Assembly: GCA_013538855.1 (NCBI GenBank)
Contig: JABXJS010000191.1
Span: forward strand, 1 to 64,000
Source: Herpetosiphonaceae bacterium
GTDB lineage: Bacteria; Chloroflexota; Chloroflexia; Chloroflexales; Herpetosiphonaceae
Length of the DNA stretch: 64,000 nucleotides
Reading direction: 5' to 3'
Below the pieces are notes generated by a model. It saw only the letters and a list, made by a program, of their open reading frames with translations, searched no databases and was not told where the DNA came from. This document shows positions 57,343-64,000 of the stretch, in pieces; position 1 is the stretch's first letter, and every line of letters begins with the position of its first letter. The position numbers and the translations under genes are program-made.

Positions 57343-58110
57343 CTATTCCTGTGCTGGCCGCGTCGCCGCCCAGATAATGCGTCGAAAACCATAAAATACT
57401 GGCTGCATCGGCAGCTGTGCACGCAGCAGCTCACGGTACTGCGCCACAAAATCGTCGCGCAGCGCACTCGGTAGCCGCTGCACATATGGCAGCAGCGCCG
57501 TTCCTTTCACCCACTCCACAATGCTGTCTGCGCTGGCAAACTCATGCGGATACACCTTCTCGAACACGGTCAGCTCGGTGCCGCCTAGCTCCCAGAGCAG
57601 CGTCGCGTACTGCTCGATGCTTAGCACTGGCACCTGCCGCGTCCAGCCACCAAGCGCGCTCCGATACGGCTCCTGCTGCGCTAGGTGCGCCATCAGCGTG
57701 TGGCTCGCATGGCCATGGTTCGACGGCAGCTGTACGACCAGCTGGCCACCAGGCCGCACAAGGCTCCACAGGTGCGCGATCAAGCGCGGATGCTCCGCGA
57801 TCCACTGAATTGCCGCGTGCGAGAATACCACATCCCACGCTCCATGCACATGCTCAATCGCCGCCTGCTCAAACGTCACGCCTGGCCGCACATACTGCTG
57901 CGCCTGCTGCAGCATCTCCGCCGATGTGTCGATGCCCAGCACGCTGCTGTTCGGGAGCAGCTCAGCTAGGCGGCTGGTGAGTGCGCCCGTCCCACATCCA
58001 AGGTCGATCACCTCCAGCTGTGGGCGCACGTGGATCAGCTGGCTCGCGTCGCGAAACGGCGCGCTGCGCTCGCGCTCGAACTGCTCATACTGCTGTGGAT
58101 TCCATTGCAT
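57343..58110 (-). CDS. Trans-aconitate 2-methyltransferase-like SAM methyltransferase
   Basis: The protein has 255 residues. The start MQWNPQQYEQFERERSAPFRD, the SAM motif DLGCGTGALT, SHAAIQWIAEHPRLI and PGGQLVVQLPSNHGHASH, and the late YGFRRIIWAA all match the Tam family, which methyl-esterifies trans-aconitate. The ATG at 58110 with TTGGAGG upstream is preferred to the one at 58134. It is followed after 12 bases by the PAP2-like gene. Other small carboxylic acids are possible substrates. Confidence 0.78.
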   Translation of the reverse strand: MQWNPQQYEQFERERSAPFRDASQLIHVRPQLEVIDLGCGTGALTSRLAELLPNSSVLGIDTSAEMLQQAQQYVRPGVTFEQAAIEHVHGAWDVVFSHAAIQWIAEHPRLIAHLWSLVRPGGQLVVQLPSNHGHASHTLMAHLAQQEPYRSALGGWTRQVPVLSIEQYATLLWELGGTELTVFEKVYPHEFASADSIVEWVKGTALLPYVQRLPSALRDDFVAQYRELLRAQLPMQPVFYGFRRIIWAATRPAQE

Positions 58111-58193
58111 TGGTTCGCCTCCAATCAAAAACATGGCTTTGATTGTAGCTGGTCCAGCACGACCATGCGCATTGGAAACCTCAATCGCTCGCC

Positions 58194-59219
58194 TCAGCGC
58201 GCTCTATCGCTCGTGTACAGCGCCAGCAGATCGCGCGCTGTCGCCGCCATCATCGCCACAAGCTCCGCTGGCTCAAGCACGCGACATGCATCAAGATAGC
58301 GCAGCAGCGTTTGGCGCGCCTGCCATAGATTGTGCGTCACTGCTGTAACCAGCGCCGACCCGTCATCACGGTACTCGATCTGTGTCTCTGGCAGCCAGTG
58401 GGCCACATGCTGGTTGCGCGCCACCTCTGGGCTAAGCTCGTACACCACCTGCCACTGCCGCCGCTTCGGCAGCTGCGGCGGCAGTCGATCAGGCAGCAGC
58501 TCAACGCTTGCTGGCAGCATGTAGTCAACCCGATAGTCCACATAGCCGCCCACGCGCTCAACCATCGCGGCTGGCCCCTGGCGGCAGTAGCCCAGCAGGT
58601 AGGTGTGGCCGTCGCGCTTAAACAGCTCCACCGGCGCAACTTGATGTGTCTCATCCATTCCACGCATATTCGAACGGTAGCGAAACGTCACCCAGCGCCG
58701 CAGTGCCTTGGCTTGCCCAAGTTTTTGCAGGGTTCGTTGATCATCGCTGTAGGTGATGCGTGGACCGTCTAGGTTGATCACTGGTTCTGCTGCATCAGCC
58801 AGCGCTTGCTGCCCTGCCGTCAGATGCGCCGTGATCTGGTTAACCAACGCCGTGATGATCTCCCGCTCAGGTGCTGTATCCGCAACGGTTGAGCGCAAGT
58901 GCCGCAGCGCTCGGAGGGCGTGCGCATCCAGCTGCACCAGCTTGAAGTCCCCGGCATCAACAAGCACAAACCCGCGCCCATGCACATAGTTGATCTGACA
59001 CTTGAACGTGGTTCGCAGCGCCCGCAGATCATGGCGCAGTGCCGCCTTCGCTGCCGCCGGGTATGCGCCTGGCAGCTGCGCGTTAATCTGGGCAATCAGC
59101 ACAGCTGCTGGGTGCGCCTCGGCCACAAGCAGCTTGAGCAGGAGCAGCTGACGCTGAATTTTCAGCGTTGATGAGCGCCGCCGTGGTATCGCTTTTTCTG
59201 TTGATCGTCGTTTATGCAT
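58194..59219 (-). CDS. WYL-domain transcription regulator
   Basis: The protein has 341 residues. The N terminus is basic and followed by a winged-helix-like part (about 20-95, TLKIQRQLLLLKLLVAE to INYVHGRGFVLVD). The middle carries a WYL domain (about 160-240), with RRWVTFRYRSNMRG and VAPVELFKRDGHTYLLGYC. A C-terminal WCX-like extension follows. WYL proteins bind nucleic acid or nucleotides and often act as repressors. GAGGAT precedes the ATG. No phage-defence genes are adjacent, so a defence role is not indicated. Confidence 0.82.
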   Translation of the reverse strand: MHKRRSTEKAIPRRRSSTLKIQRQLLLLKLLVAEAHPAAVLIAQINAQLPGAYPAAAKAALRHDLRALRTTFKCQINYVHGRGFVLVDAGDFKLVQLDAHALRALRHLRSTVADTAPEREIITALVNQITAHLTAGQQALADAAEPVINLDGPRITYSDDQRTLQKLGQAKALRRWVTFRYRSNMRGMDETHQVAPVELFKRDGHTYLLGYCRQGPAAMVERVGGYVDYRVDYMLPASVELLPDRLPPQLPKRRQWQVVYELSPEVARNQHVAHWLPETQIEYRDDGSALVTAVTHNLWQARQTLLRYLDACRVLEPAELVAMMAATARDLLALYTSDRAR

Positions 59220-59329
59220 ACTGCTATCCTCTATCGCACGGCCTACCGCCGCAGCTAGCTACTGCGCCAGCACGAAGATGCGAATATGGTACCATGAGCC
59301 GTATTTTGAAGATCAAAGGGGGTTCAATA

Positions 59330-59905
59330 ATGTCAATCGATGCTGACATCCTGCCCTGGGAAGTCTTTGTTGCGCTTGCTATCATCGTCGCTATGATTAC
59401 GGTATTTTCGCTTGTGCGCTGGGTGTTTCGGCCTAAACCCAAGCGCTTTCCCACCAAGCGACTGGTGCTCTTCTTCGTCTGTATTGGGCTTGTATTTTAT
59501 GCCTACCAAGGCGTTGATGACTTTTCGGCCAAATTTCGCGCGGGCCTCAATACGAACACGGCCTTTACCAGCGATACCCCGCAGTTTCCCGAGCTAGCCT
59601 CGCCACGCTACAGCCAATCCCCCGATCAGCTGTTTGCAGCCTCCGAGGCCGCCATTCAGCAGCAGCGCGGCTGGCAGATAACCAACATCGCCAGCGATCA
59701 CCGCTCGCTTGAGGTCTCGGTCGGTGTCCTCTTTGGCATGTTCGAGGACCAGATGAAGATCTCATTTGTTCCCGAGGGATCACAGACGCGCGTCGATGTC
59801 CAGTCACACTCGCTCAAAGGCAGCGGCGACTTTGGCGCGAACCGCCGCCATATTCTCCAGTATCTCAAGGCGCTCAACCAGGAGCTTGGCCAGCCAAGTG
59901 AGTAG
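59330..59905 (+). CDS. DUF1499 family protein with two N-terminal spans
   Basis: The protein has 191 residues. Two hydrophobic helices (VFVALAIIVAMITVFSLV and KRLVLFFVCIGLVFYAYQ) come first. The rest, with YSQSPDQLFAASEAAIQQQ, GWQITNIASDH, LEVSVGVLFGMFEDQM and TRVDVQSHSLKGSGDFGANR, is the DUF1499 domain, whose function is unknown. I chose the ATG at 59330 because AAAGGGGG precedes it; the frame opens at 59168. A strong hairpin follows the stop. Confidence 0.83.
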   Translation: MSIDADILPWEVFVALAIIVAMITVFSLVRWVFRPKPKRFPTKRLVLFFVCIGLVFYAYQGVDDFSAKFRAGLNTNTAFTSDTPQFPELASPRYSQSPDQLFAASEAAIQQQRGWQITNIASDHRSLEVSVGVLFGMFEDQMKISFVPEGSQTRVDVQSHSLKGSGDFGANRRHILQYLKALNQELGQPSE

Positions 59906-59914
59906 AATCAAAAA

Positions 59915-59946
59915 GGCGTGGAGCAGCACATGATATGCTCCACGCC
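59915..59946. terminator. Bidirectional terminator between the DUF1499 and CysS-like genes
   Basis: A perfect 11-bp stem GGCGTGGAGCA/TGCTCCACGCC (59915-59925 and 59936-59946) lies between convergent stops. On the minus strand it is followed by TTTTT, so it is a good intrinsic terminator for the ligase gene. Confidence 0.85.
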
Positions 59947-59960
59947 CACGAGGATCCTTG

Positions 59961-61154
59961 CTACATCCACGCTTCAGTGCTTAGCCCCAGCATAGCGCCC
60001 ACTTCAAGCATGGTATCGCGTGCAAGGTCAGCGTCATCAATATCGGCGTTGAGCGCAGCCTCGGCGAGATCAATCAGCAGATTGATACACTCCGGGGTGT
60101 TAAAGTCAGCGTCAAGCGCCGCCAAAATATCATTGCGCAGCTGCTCTGCCGACTGTCGCCCGCCGCCACTGCCGCTCACGACCGCCGCCTGTAGCCGCTC
60201 GACGACCCGTGTGGCCCAGGGCAGATCAGCCTCTGTATACGTGTACTCTTCACGGTAGTGGTACTTAAGCAGCGCGATCCGTAGCGCGTCGGCGCTATAG
60301 GACTTGAGCGTGTCGCTGGCCAACACCAGGTTACCCAATGATTTGCTCATCTTTTCGCCTTCGTAGTGCACCATCCCCACGTGCGCCCACACCTCGGCGT
60401 GCGGATGCTGGCCGGTGTAGTTCTCCGCCTGCGCAATCTCACAGGTATGATGTGGAAACTGCAAGTCGCCGCCACCGCCATGAATTGTGATCTGCGGCCC
60501 AAGATGTTTCAGCACCAATGCTGTGCACTCGATATGCCAGCCAGGGCGGCCCTTGCCCCACGGGCTGTCCCAGGTCGGCTCACCAGGCTTAGCCGCCTGC
60601 CAGAGCACAAAGTCAAGCGGATCACGCTTGTGCGGGTCGTCAGGGAAGTTCCCACGTTGATTCGCGATCTCAAGCATATGCGCATAGTCGGTATGCGCCA
60701 GCTCGCCAAAGCTTGGGTCGGACTGCACCGAAAAATATACGTTGCCCGCGCGCTCATAGGCCAGGCCCCGCGCGATCAGCCCCTCGGTGATCTGGACAAT
60801 TTCATCAATCGCCGAGGTTGCTTTCACATAGTGATCGGGCCGTGCCACGTTGAGCGCATCCATATCGCGCAGAAAACGCGCCGTCTCGCGCTCGCCTAGC
60901 TCATCCCAGGCTAGGCCAAGCTGGGCGCTCTTACGCAGAATATCGTCATCGATATCCGTAACGTTTTGCACATAGTTCACATCAAAGCCTTCCCACTCGA
61001 GCACACGGCGGATGGTGTCAAACACCACATAGGTGCGCGCATGGCCCATGTGCGTTGTGTCGTAGGGCGTAATGCCACACACATACATCCGCACTGTGCC
61101 ATCTGGTGGCTCAACCGCTATCACATCTTGCCGTCGCGAATCGTACAAGCGCAC
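59961..61154 (-). CDS. Cysteinyl ligase of the CysS/MshC family
   Basis: The protein has 397 residues, shorter than typical CysS (about 460) and near MshC (about 410). The HIGH-like motif is in VCGITPYDTTHMGHARTY, which is closer to MshC than to the usual CGPTVYDYIHIGNAR of CysS. KMSKS is at 268-272. Zinc ligands C26, C210, H235 and E239 are all present; E239 is the CysS-type fourth ligand that MshC lacks. It may charge tRNA-Cys or join cysteine to an amino-sugar for a mycothiol-like thiol. The C-terminal anticodon domain seems reduced. The 107-residue gene lies directly upstream. Confidence 0.8.
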   Translation of the reverse strand: MRLYDSRRQDVIAVEPPDGTVRMYVCGITPYDTTHMGHARTYVVFDTIRRVLEWEGFDVNYVQNVTDIDDDILRKSAQLGLAWDELGERETARFLRDMDALNVARPDHYVKATSAIDEIVQITEGLIARGLAYERAGNVYFSVQSDPSFGELAHTDYAHMLEIANQRGNFPDDPHKRDPLDFVLWQAAKPGEPTWDSPWGKGRPGWHIECTALVLKHLGPQITIHGGGGDLQFPHHTCEIAQAENYTGQHPHAEVWAHVGMVHYEGEKMSKSLGNLVLASDTLKSYSADALRIALLKYHYREEYTYTEADLPWATRVVERLQAAVVSGSGGGRQSAEQLRNDILAALDADFNTPECINLLIDLAEAALNADIDDADLARDTMLEVGAMLGLSTEAWM

Positions 61155-61156
61155 GT

Positions 61157-61480
61157 CTATTCCTCCTCGACGTCGTCTGCCGGCGTCATTCCAACCTGAG
61201 CATCATCATAATTGTTGCTTGTGTCGTGAATATTGGGCGACTGCGGTGGTATTGGTGGTGCAGCATTGATCGCATCGCTGCGCTCTGGAGCGGCGTAGCC
61301 ATCCTCATACGAGCCAGCGCGGTCATCGACTGTGCCGCCTGAGTCTGCCACATGATCGTTATCGTACTTGCCTTGCTCAAACTGGCTGTTGTAGCCCGTC
61401 TGGCCCTTCAAGCCGCCTGTTTGCTCCTCCAAGGTGTCGCCATGGCCCTTTGAAGCAGGATGATCGTGATTCGTGCTCAT
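61157..61480 (-). CDS. Small acidic, probably disordered protein
   Basis: The protein has 107 residues with no hydrophobic segment and many Asp, Glu, Gly, Asn and Gln residues (for example DDVEEE at the end and TLEEQTGGLKGQTGYNSQFE). It looks intrinsically disordered, like some stress-related small proteins. AGGAGG precedes the ATG and the stop lies 2 bases before the ligase start, so they are one operon. I do not recognise a family. The first bases overlap the upstream frame of miaA only in its unlikely extended form. Confidence 0.65.
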   Translation of the reverse strand: MSTNHDHPASKGHGDTLEEQTGGLKGQTGYNSQFEQGKYDNDHVADSGGTVDDRAGSYEDGYAAPERSDAINAAPPIPPQSPNIHDTSNNYDDAQVGMTPADDVEEE

Positions 61481-61536
61481 TCATGTCCTCCTAAATGTGT
61501 CCTATGCTACTTTACCCCAAAAATGTGTTGCCTGCT

Positions 61537-61564
61537 TGACACTCGATCAAAGCCGCCTATCATG
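61537..61564 (+). promoter_or_regulatory. Promoter of miaA, probably giving a leaderless message
   Basis: TTGACA (61537-61542) and TATCAT (61559-61564) are 16 bases apart. Transcription would begin near 61571, the A of the preferred miaA ATG. Confidence 0.6.
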
Positions 61565-61570
61565 CAGGTC

Positions 61571-62521
61571 ATGACTGCACTTCTGCCACTTATTGTCGCA
61601 ATTGTTGGGCCAACCGCCGTCGGCAAAACCGCGCTCTCGCTCGACTTGGCCGCTCAGCTCAGCGCCGAGATCGTCTCCGCCGACTCACGCCTGATCTACC
61701 AGGGCATGGACATCGGCACAGCCAAGCCAACGCTTGCTGAGCGCGCCCAGGTTCCACACCACCTCATCGATATCGTCCCGCCCGACGCCGACTACTCGCT
61801 CGCCATGTATCAGACAGCCGCCTATGCCACGATTGAGGCGATACTGGCTCGTGGTCGTGTACCGTTAATTGTTGGGGGAACAGGGCAGTATGTGGCGGCG
61901 CTCCTTGAGGGCTGGCAGATTCCGCGCGTTGCGCCTGATGAGGCGGTGAGGGCACAGCTGCAAGCTGATGCTGATGTCCATGGCCCAGAGTGGCTTCATC
62001 AGCAGCTACAGCACGTTGATCCAGCCGCCGCGCGTGCAATCGACTCACGCAATGTTCGGCGTGTCATCCGTGCGCTGGAGGTGTGGCGAATCACGGGTCA
62101 GCCAATTAGTCTGCTCCAACAGCGCCAGACTCCGCCATATCGTATGCTCACGCTGCATCTCGACCGTGAGCGCGACGATCTGTATCAGCGTATTGATGCC
62201 CGCGTTGAGGCGATGATCCATGCTGGATTAATCGCCGAGGTGTTTGGGCTTGTCGCCGCTGGCTACCCGTGGCAGCTCCCCTCTATGTCGAGCCTCGGCT
62301 ATGCTGAGTTTGCGGCGCTCTGGCATGGGCGCAGTCCTGCCCACGCCTGTATCACCCAGCTCAAGTTCAACACGCACCGCTTCGCTCGCAAACAGAATTC
62401 CTGGTTCCGCCGCCTGCCTGGCCATCATCTGCTTGATGCGGCAGCCAGCGATCTCCTCGATCAAGCTATGGCCGCTGTTCAAGCATACGCTCGCCGCGCA
62501 TCACCACATACTGATCAGTAA
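61571..62521 (+). CDS. miaA: tRNA dimethylallyltransferase
   Basis: The protein has 316 residues. It starts MTALLPLIVAIVGPTAVGKTAL, with the P-loop, followed by SADSRLIYQGMDIGTAKP, PHHLIDIV and GGTGQYVAALLEGW, all MiaA signatures. It puts a dimethylallyl group on A37 of tRNAs that read UNN codons. Start choice is open: ATGs at 61460, 61562 and 61571 are in frame. I take 61571 because a promoter places the transcript start there and 61562 lies in the -10 box. Its last 56 bases overlap the convergent RDD gene. Confidence 0.93.
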   Translation: MTALLPLIVAIVGPTAVGKTALSLDLAAQLSAEIVSADSRLIYQGMDIGTAKPTLAERAQVPHHLIDIVPPDADYSLAMYQTAAYATIEAILARGRVPLIVGGTGQYVAALLEGWQIPRVAPDEAVRAQLQADADVHGPEWLHQQLQHVDPAAARAIDSRNVRRVIRALEVWRITGQPISLLQQRQTPPYRMLTLHLDRERDDLYQRIDARVEAMIHAGLIAEVFGLVAAGYPWQLPSMSSLGYAEFAALWHGRSPAHACITQLKFNTHRFARKQNSWFRRLPGHHLLDAAASDLLDQAMAAVQAYARRASPHTDQ

Positions 62522-63257
62522 TCTGCTGTAAAAAGAGCTCAGGATCGCCTGGCACGCTATAGCCGAGCCGCTGAAATAACCCGTAGGCCAACTGTCCAGC
62601 CAGCCGCTGCCGCCGATCTTGCGGTAGCGTTGCTCTCCGTAGCAGAAAATCCTGCACAATATGGATATCCGAGGGCCTAACCGCCTCCAAGTTCGGCAGC
62701 AGCGTTGCCGTATTGTCAGCGAGCGCACTTGCAACTCGGCCCGAGCGCACAGTTTCAAGCAGGTCACTGAGTGTAACGCGCTGCCGATCACGCACAACAA
62801 GTGTGCCTGCGGCCATATCGCCTAAGCGGCGCGAGCGCTTATCGACAAACATCATAATCACCGCAAACCCATAGAGCAGCGGCAGGAAGTCCACCATGCG
62901 CACCAAATTACGGATCAACGACGCTGAGAACGTTACCGTGCGGCCAGCCTCTTGCACCACTCGAATACCAAAGATGCGCTTGCCAGGCGTCTGTCCATTC
63001 CAGAACTGTTCAAAGGCGATATAATAGACAGCGAGCATAAGCGACCCGATCGAGAACAATATTTCGATTAAGGTAAACTCATCAGTGGATGTTACCTTAT
63101 CGAGGATAAAGTACACCGTCGTTCCCAACATGAAGAAGATCGCTGTATCGAGTAAGGCTGCTAAGAAGCGGGTGCCAACACCAGCGATATCGTAGCCAAA
63201 CTCAATACTTTCTGGTGTATCAACAATATATCGATCTGAATAGCGATTATCAATCAT
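62466..63257 (-). CDS. RDD-family membrane protein
   Basis: The protein has 263 residues. The RDD signature is present: GVGTRFLAALLDTAIFFM in the first span, QTPGKRIFGIRVV after the second and LGDMAAGTLVV after the third. The C-terminal third (about 170-263) is soluble, with no known domain. AAAGGGG precedes the ATG. It is divergent from the SpoIIM-family gene, which starts 31 bases away, a pairing often seen in bacteria and suggesting joint action in the membrane. Its 3' end overlaps miaA by 56 bases. Confidence 0.88.
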   Translation of the reverse strand: MIDNRYSDRYIVDTPESIEFGYDIAGVGTRFLAALLDTAIFFMLGTTVYFILDKVTSTDEFTLIEILFSIGSLMLAVYYIAFEQFWNGQTPGKRIFGIRVVQEAGRTVTFSASLIRNLVRMVDFLPLLYGFAVIMMFVDKRSRRLGDMAAGTLVVRDRQRVTLSDLLETVRSGRVASALADNTATLLPNLEAVRPSDIHIVQDFLLRRATLPQDRRQRLAGQLAYGLFQRLGYSVPGDPELFLQQITDQYVVMRGERMLEQRP

Positions 63258-63287
63258 TGCAACCCCTTTAGCGAAGACAGAGGTAGT

Positions 63288-64000
63288 ATGGTAGAAGACT
63301 TTATCCTATCGAAACGCCCATATTGGGAGCGCCTAAGTCAGCTAACGCGTGCAGCTCAAAGCAATATCGTAACAATGCAGGCGAACGAACTGCAAGAGCT
63401 AGGCCGCCTCTACCGTCAAGCCACATCTGATCTAGCCCAAGCTCGCCGTGATTATCCTGGCCATCCAGTCACAGTCTACCTCAATGACCTAGTGGCCCAA
63501 AGCTACGGGGCAATTTATCGCGAGCGGAGCGCCAGCGTCAGTAACATTTGGCGTTACTTTGCTGTCGATCTACCACGCACGTTCCGTGAGACACTGCCTT
63601 TCTTTCTTGCGTCACTCATCTTCTTTCTCATCCCTGTTGTTGTTGGCTGGGTCATTGCTGCCCGCGACCCCAACGAAGGTGTTAAGCTGATGCCTGAAAT
63701 GCAGCACATTATTACAGATATGCAAAATAACAACCAATGGTGGCTCTCTATCAACCAAGATAATGCAACATCTGCTGCATTCATTTTGACAAATAATATT
63801 GCCATTGCCTTTCGTGCCTTTGTGGGCGGGTTGTTAGTTGGTATTTTAACCTTGTATGTGCTGTACTTCAATGGGCTGATGCTTGGCGTCATCGCCGGTG
63901 CTGCCCAATCCATCGGCTTCGCAGATAAGCTCTGGGGCTTTGTAATTGCCCATGCTGTAGTCGAGTTAAGCATTATTATCTTAGCTGGCGGGGCTGGCCT
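63288..64000 (+). CDS. SpoIIM/stage II sporulation protein M-family membrane protein (partial)
   Basis: The ATG at 63288 follows AGAGGTAG and the frame is still open at the window end (237 codons). A soluble helical N terminus (FILSKRPYWERLSQL, AARNIVTM-like segment, then ARRDYPGHPV) is followed by a span at FFLASLIFFLIPVVVGWVIAA. After a loop come the family spans NNIAIAFRAFVGGLLVGIL and LGVIAGAAQSIGFADKLWGF. These match the DUF95/SpoIIM family found next to RDD and often MoxR genes. The rest of the gene is outside the window. A sporulation role is not implied. Confidence 0.85.
   Translation, partial: MVEDFILSKRPYWERLSQLTRAAQSNIVTMQANELQELGRLYRQATSDLAQARRDYPGHPVTVYLNDLVAQSYGAIYRERSASVSNIWRYFAVDLPRTFRETLPFFLASLIFFLIPVVVGWVIAARDPNEGVKLMPEMQHIITDMQNNNQWWLSINQDNATSAAFILTNNIAIAFRAFVGGLLVGILTLYVLYFNGLMLGVIAGAAQSIGFADKLWGFVIAHAVVELSIIILAGGAG

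Noticed and set aside
58194-59219. WYL regulator as a sign of a phage-defence island
   Set aside because: Neighbouring genes are housekeeping or metabolic; no defence effectors are nearby.
63288-64000. SpoIIM-family gene as evidence for sporulation
   Set aside because: The family is widespread in non-sporulating bacteria, and no other sporulation gene is present.

Overview
The window is GC-rich bacterial chromosome, most likely from a member of the Chloroflexota, class Chloroflexia. This is inferred from gene content, not from a marker gene: a zinc-ribbon/FHA protein next to protein kinases with C-terminal extracellular domains, a peptidase MA-like protein beside a PMT-type glycosyltransferase, a short CysS/MshC-like ligase, citramalate synthase inside one large ilv-leu cluster, and an RDD gene divergent from a SpoIIM gene. 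No rRNA, tRNA or CRISPR array was seen.

Layout. 1-7.2 kb: a tandem repeat, a PyrD-like TIM barrel, a secreted metallopeptidase, a membrane glycosyltransferase, a response regulator fused to a cupin, a second tandem-repeat array and a drug/metabolite permease. 7.4-9.3 kb: a visibly AT-richer, decayed BsuBI/PstI-type restriction-modification pair. 9.4-11.5 kb: duplicated small membrane-protein/lipoprotein genes. 11.7-17.5 kb: a sulfite-oxidase-like molybdoenzyme, an amidase with a MerR regulator, an APH-family kinase and a methyltransferase. 17.5-23.9 kb: an ABC-2 exporter, a three-copy duplicated terminator, a cardiolipin synthase-like protein, and a DUF11 protein with an LPDTG anchor coupled to an ABC ATPase. 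24-32 kb: an M14 carboxypeptidase, HisC, and a three-gene FHA / pseudokinase / kinase-TolB cluster. 32-41 kb: a glycosyltransferase, a half-size TauE, an unusual histidine kinase with a pseudo-receiver, a TetR/SnoaL pair with a clear operator, a three-gene ABC-2 system and a sugar-dehydrogenase-like lipoprotein. 41-41.75 kb: an MntA/HepT toxin-antitoxin pair.

41.8-56.7 kb is the centrepiece: a branched-chain amino acid cluster, ilvD-ilvB-ilvN-(51-aa ORF)-ilvC-leuA-pheA-cimA-ilvE-leuC-(76-aa ORF)-leuD-leuB. It is preceded by a near-consensus promoter, a 29-residue leader peptide in which 13 residues are Ile, Leu or Val, and a terminator with a perfect 8-bp competing antiterminator, so transcription attenuation by leader translation is strongly suggested. 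CimA indicates that isoleucine can be made from pyruvate by the citramalate route, sharing IlvBN, IlvC, IlvD, IlvE and probably LeuBCD with valine and leucine synthesis. A second intrinsic terminator sits just before leuC and probably sets a lower leuCDB level.

56.7-64 kb: a PAP2-like membrane protein, a trans-aconitate methyltransferase-like protein, a WYL regulator, a DUF1499 protein, a CysS/MshC-like ligase with a small acidic partner, miaA (possibly leaderless), an RDD membrane protein and a SpoIIM-family protein cut by the window edge.
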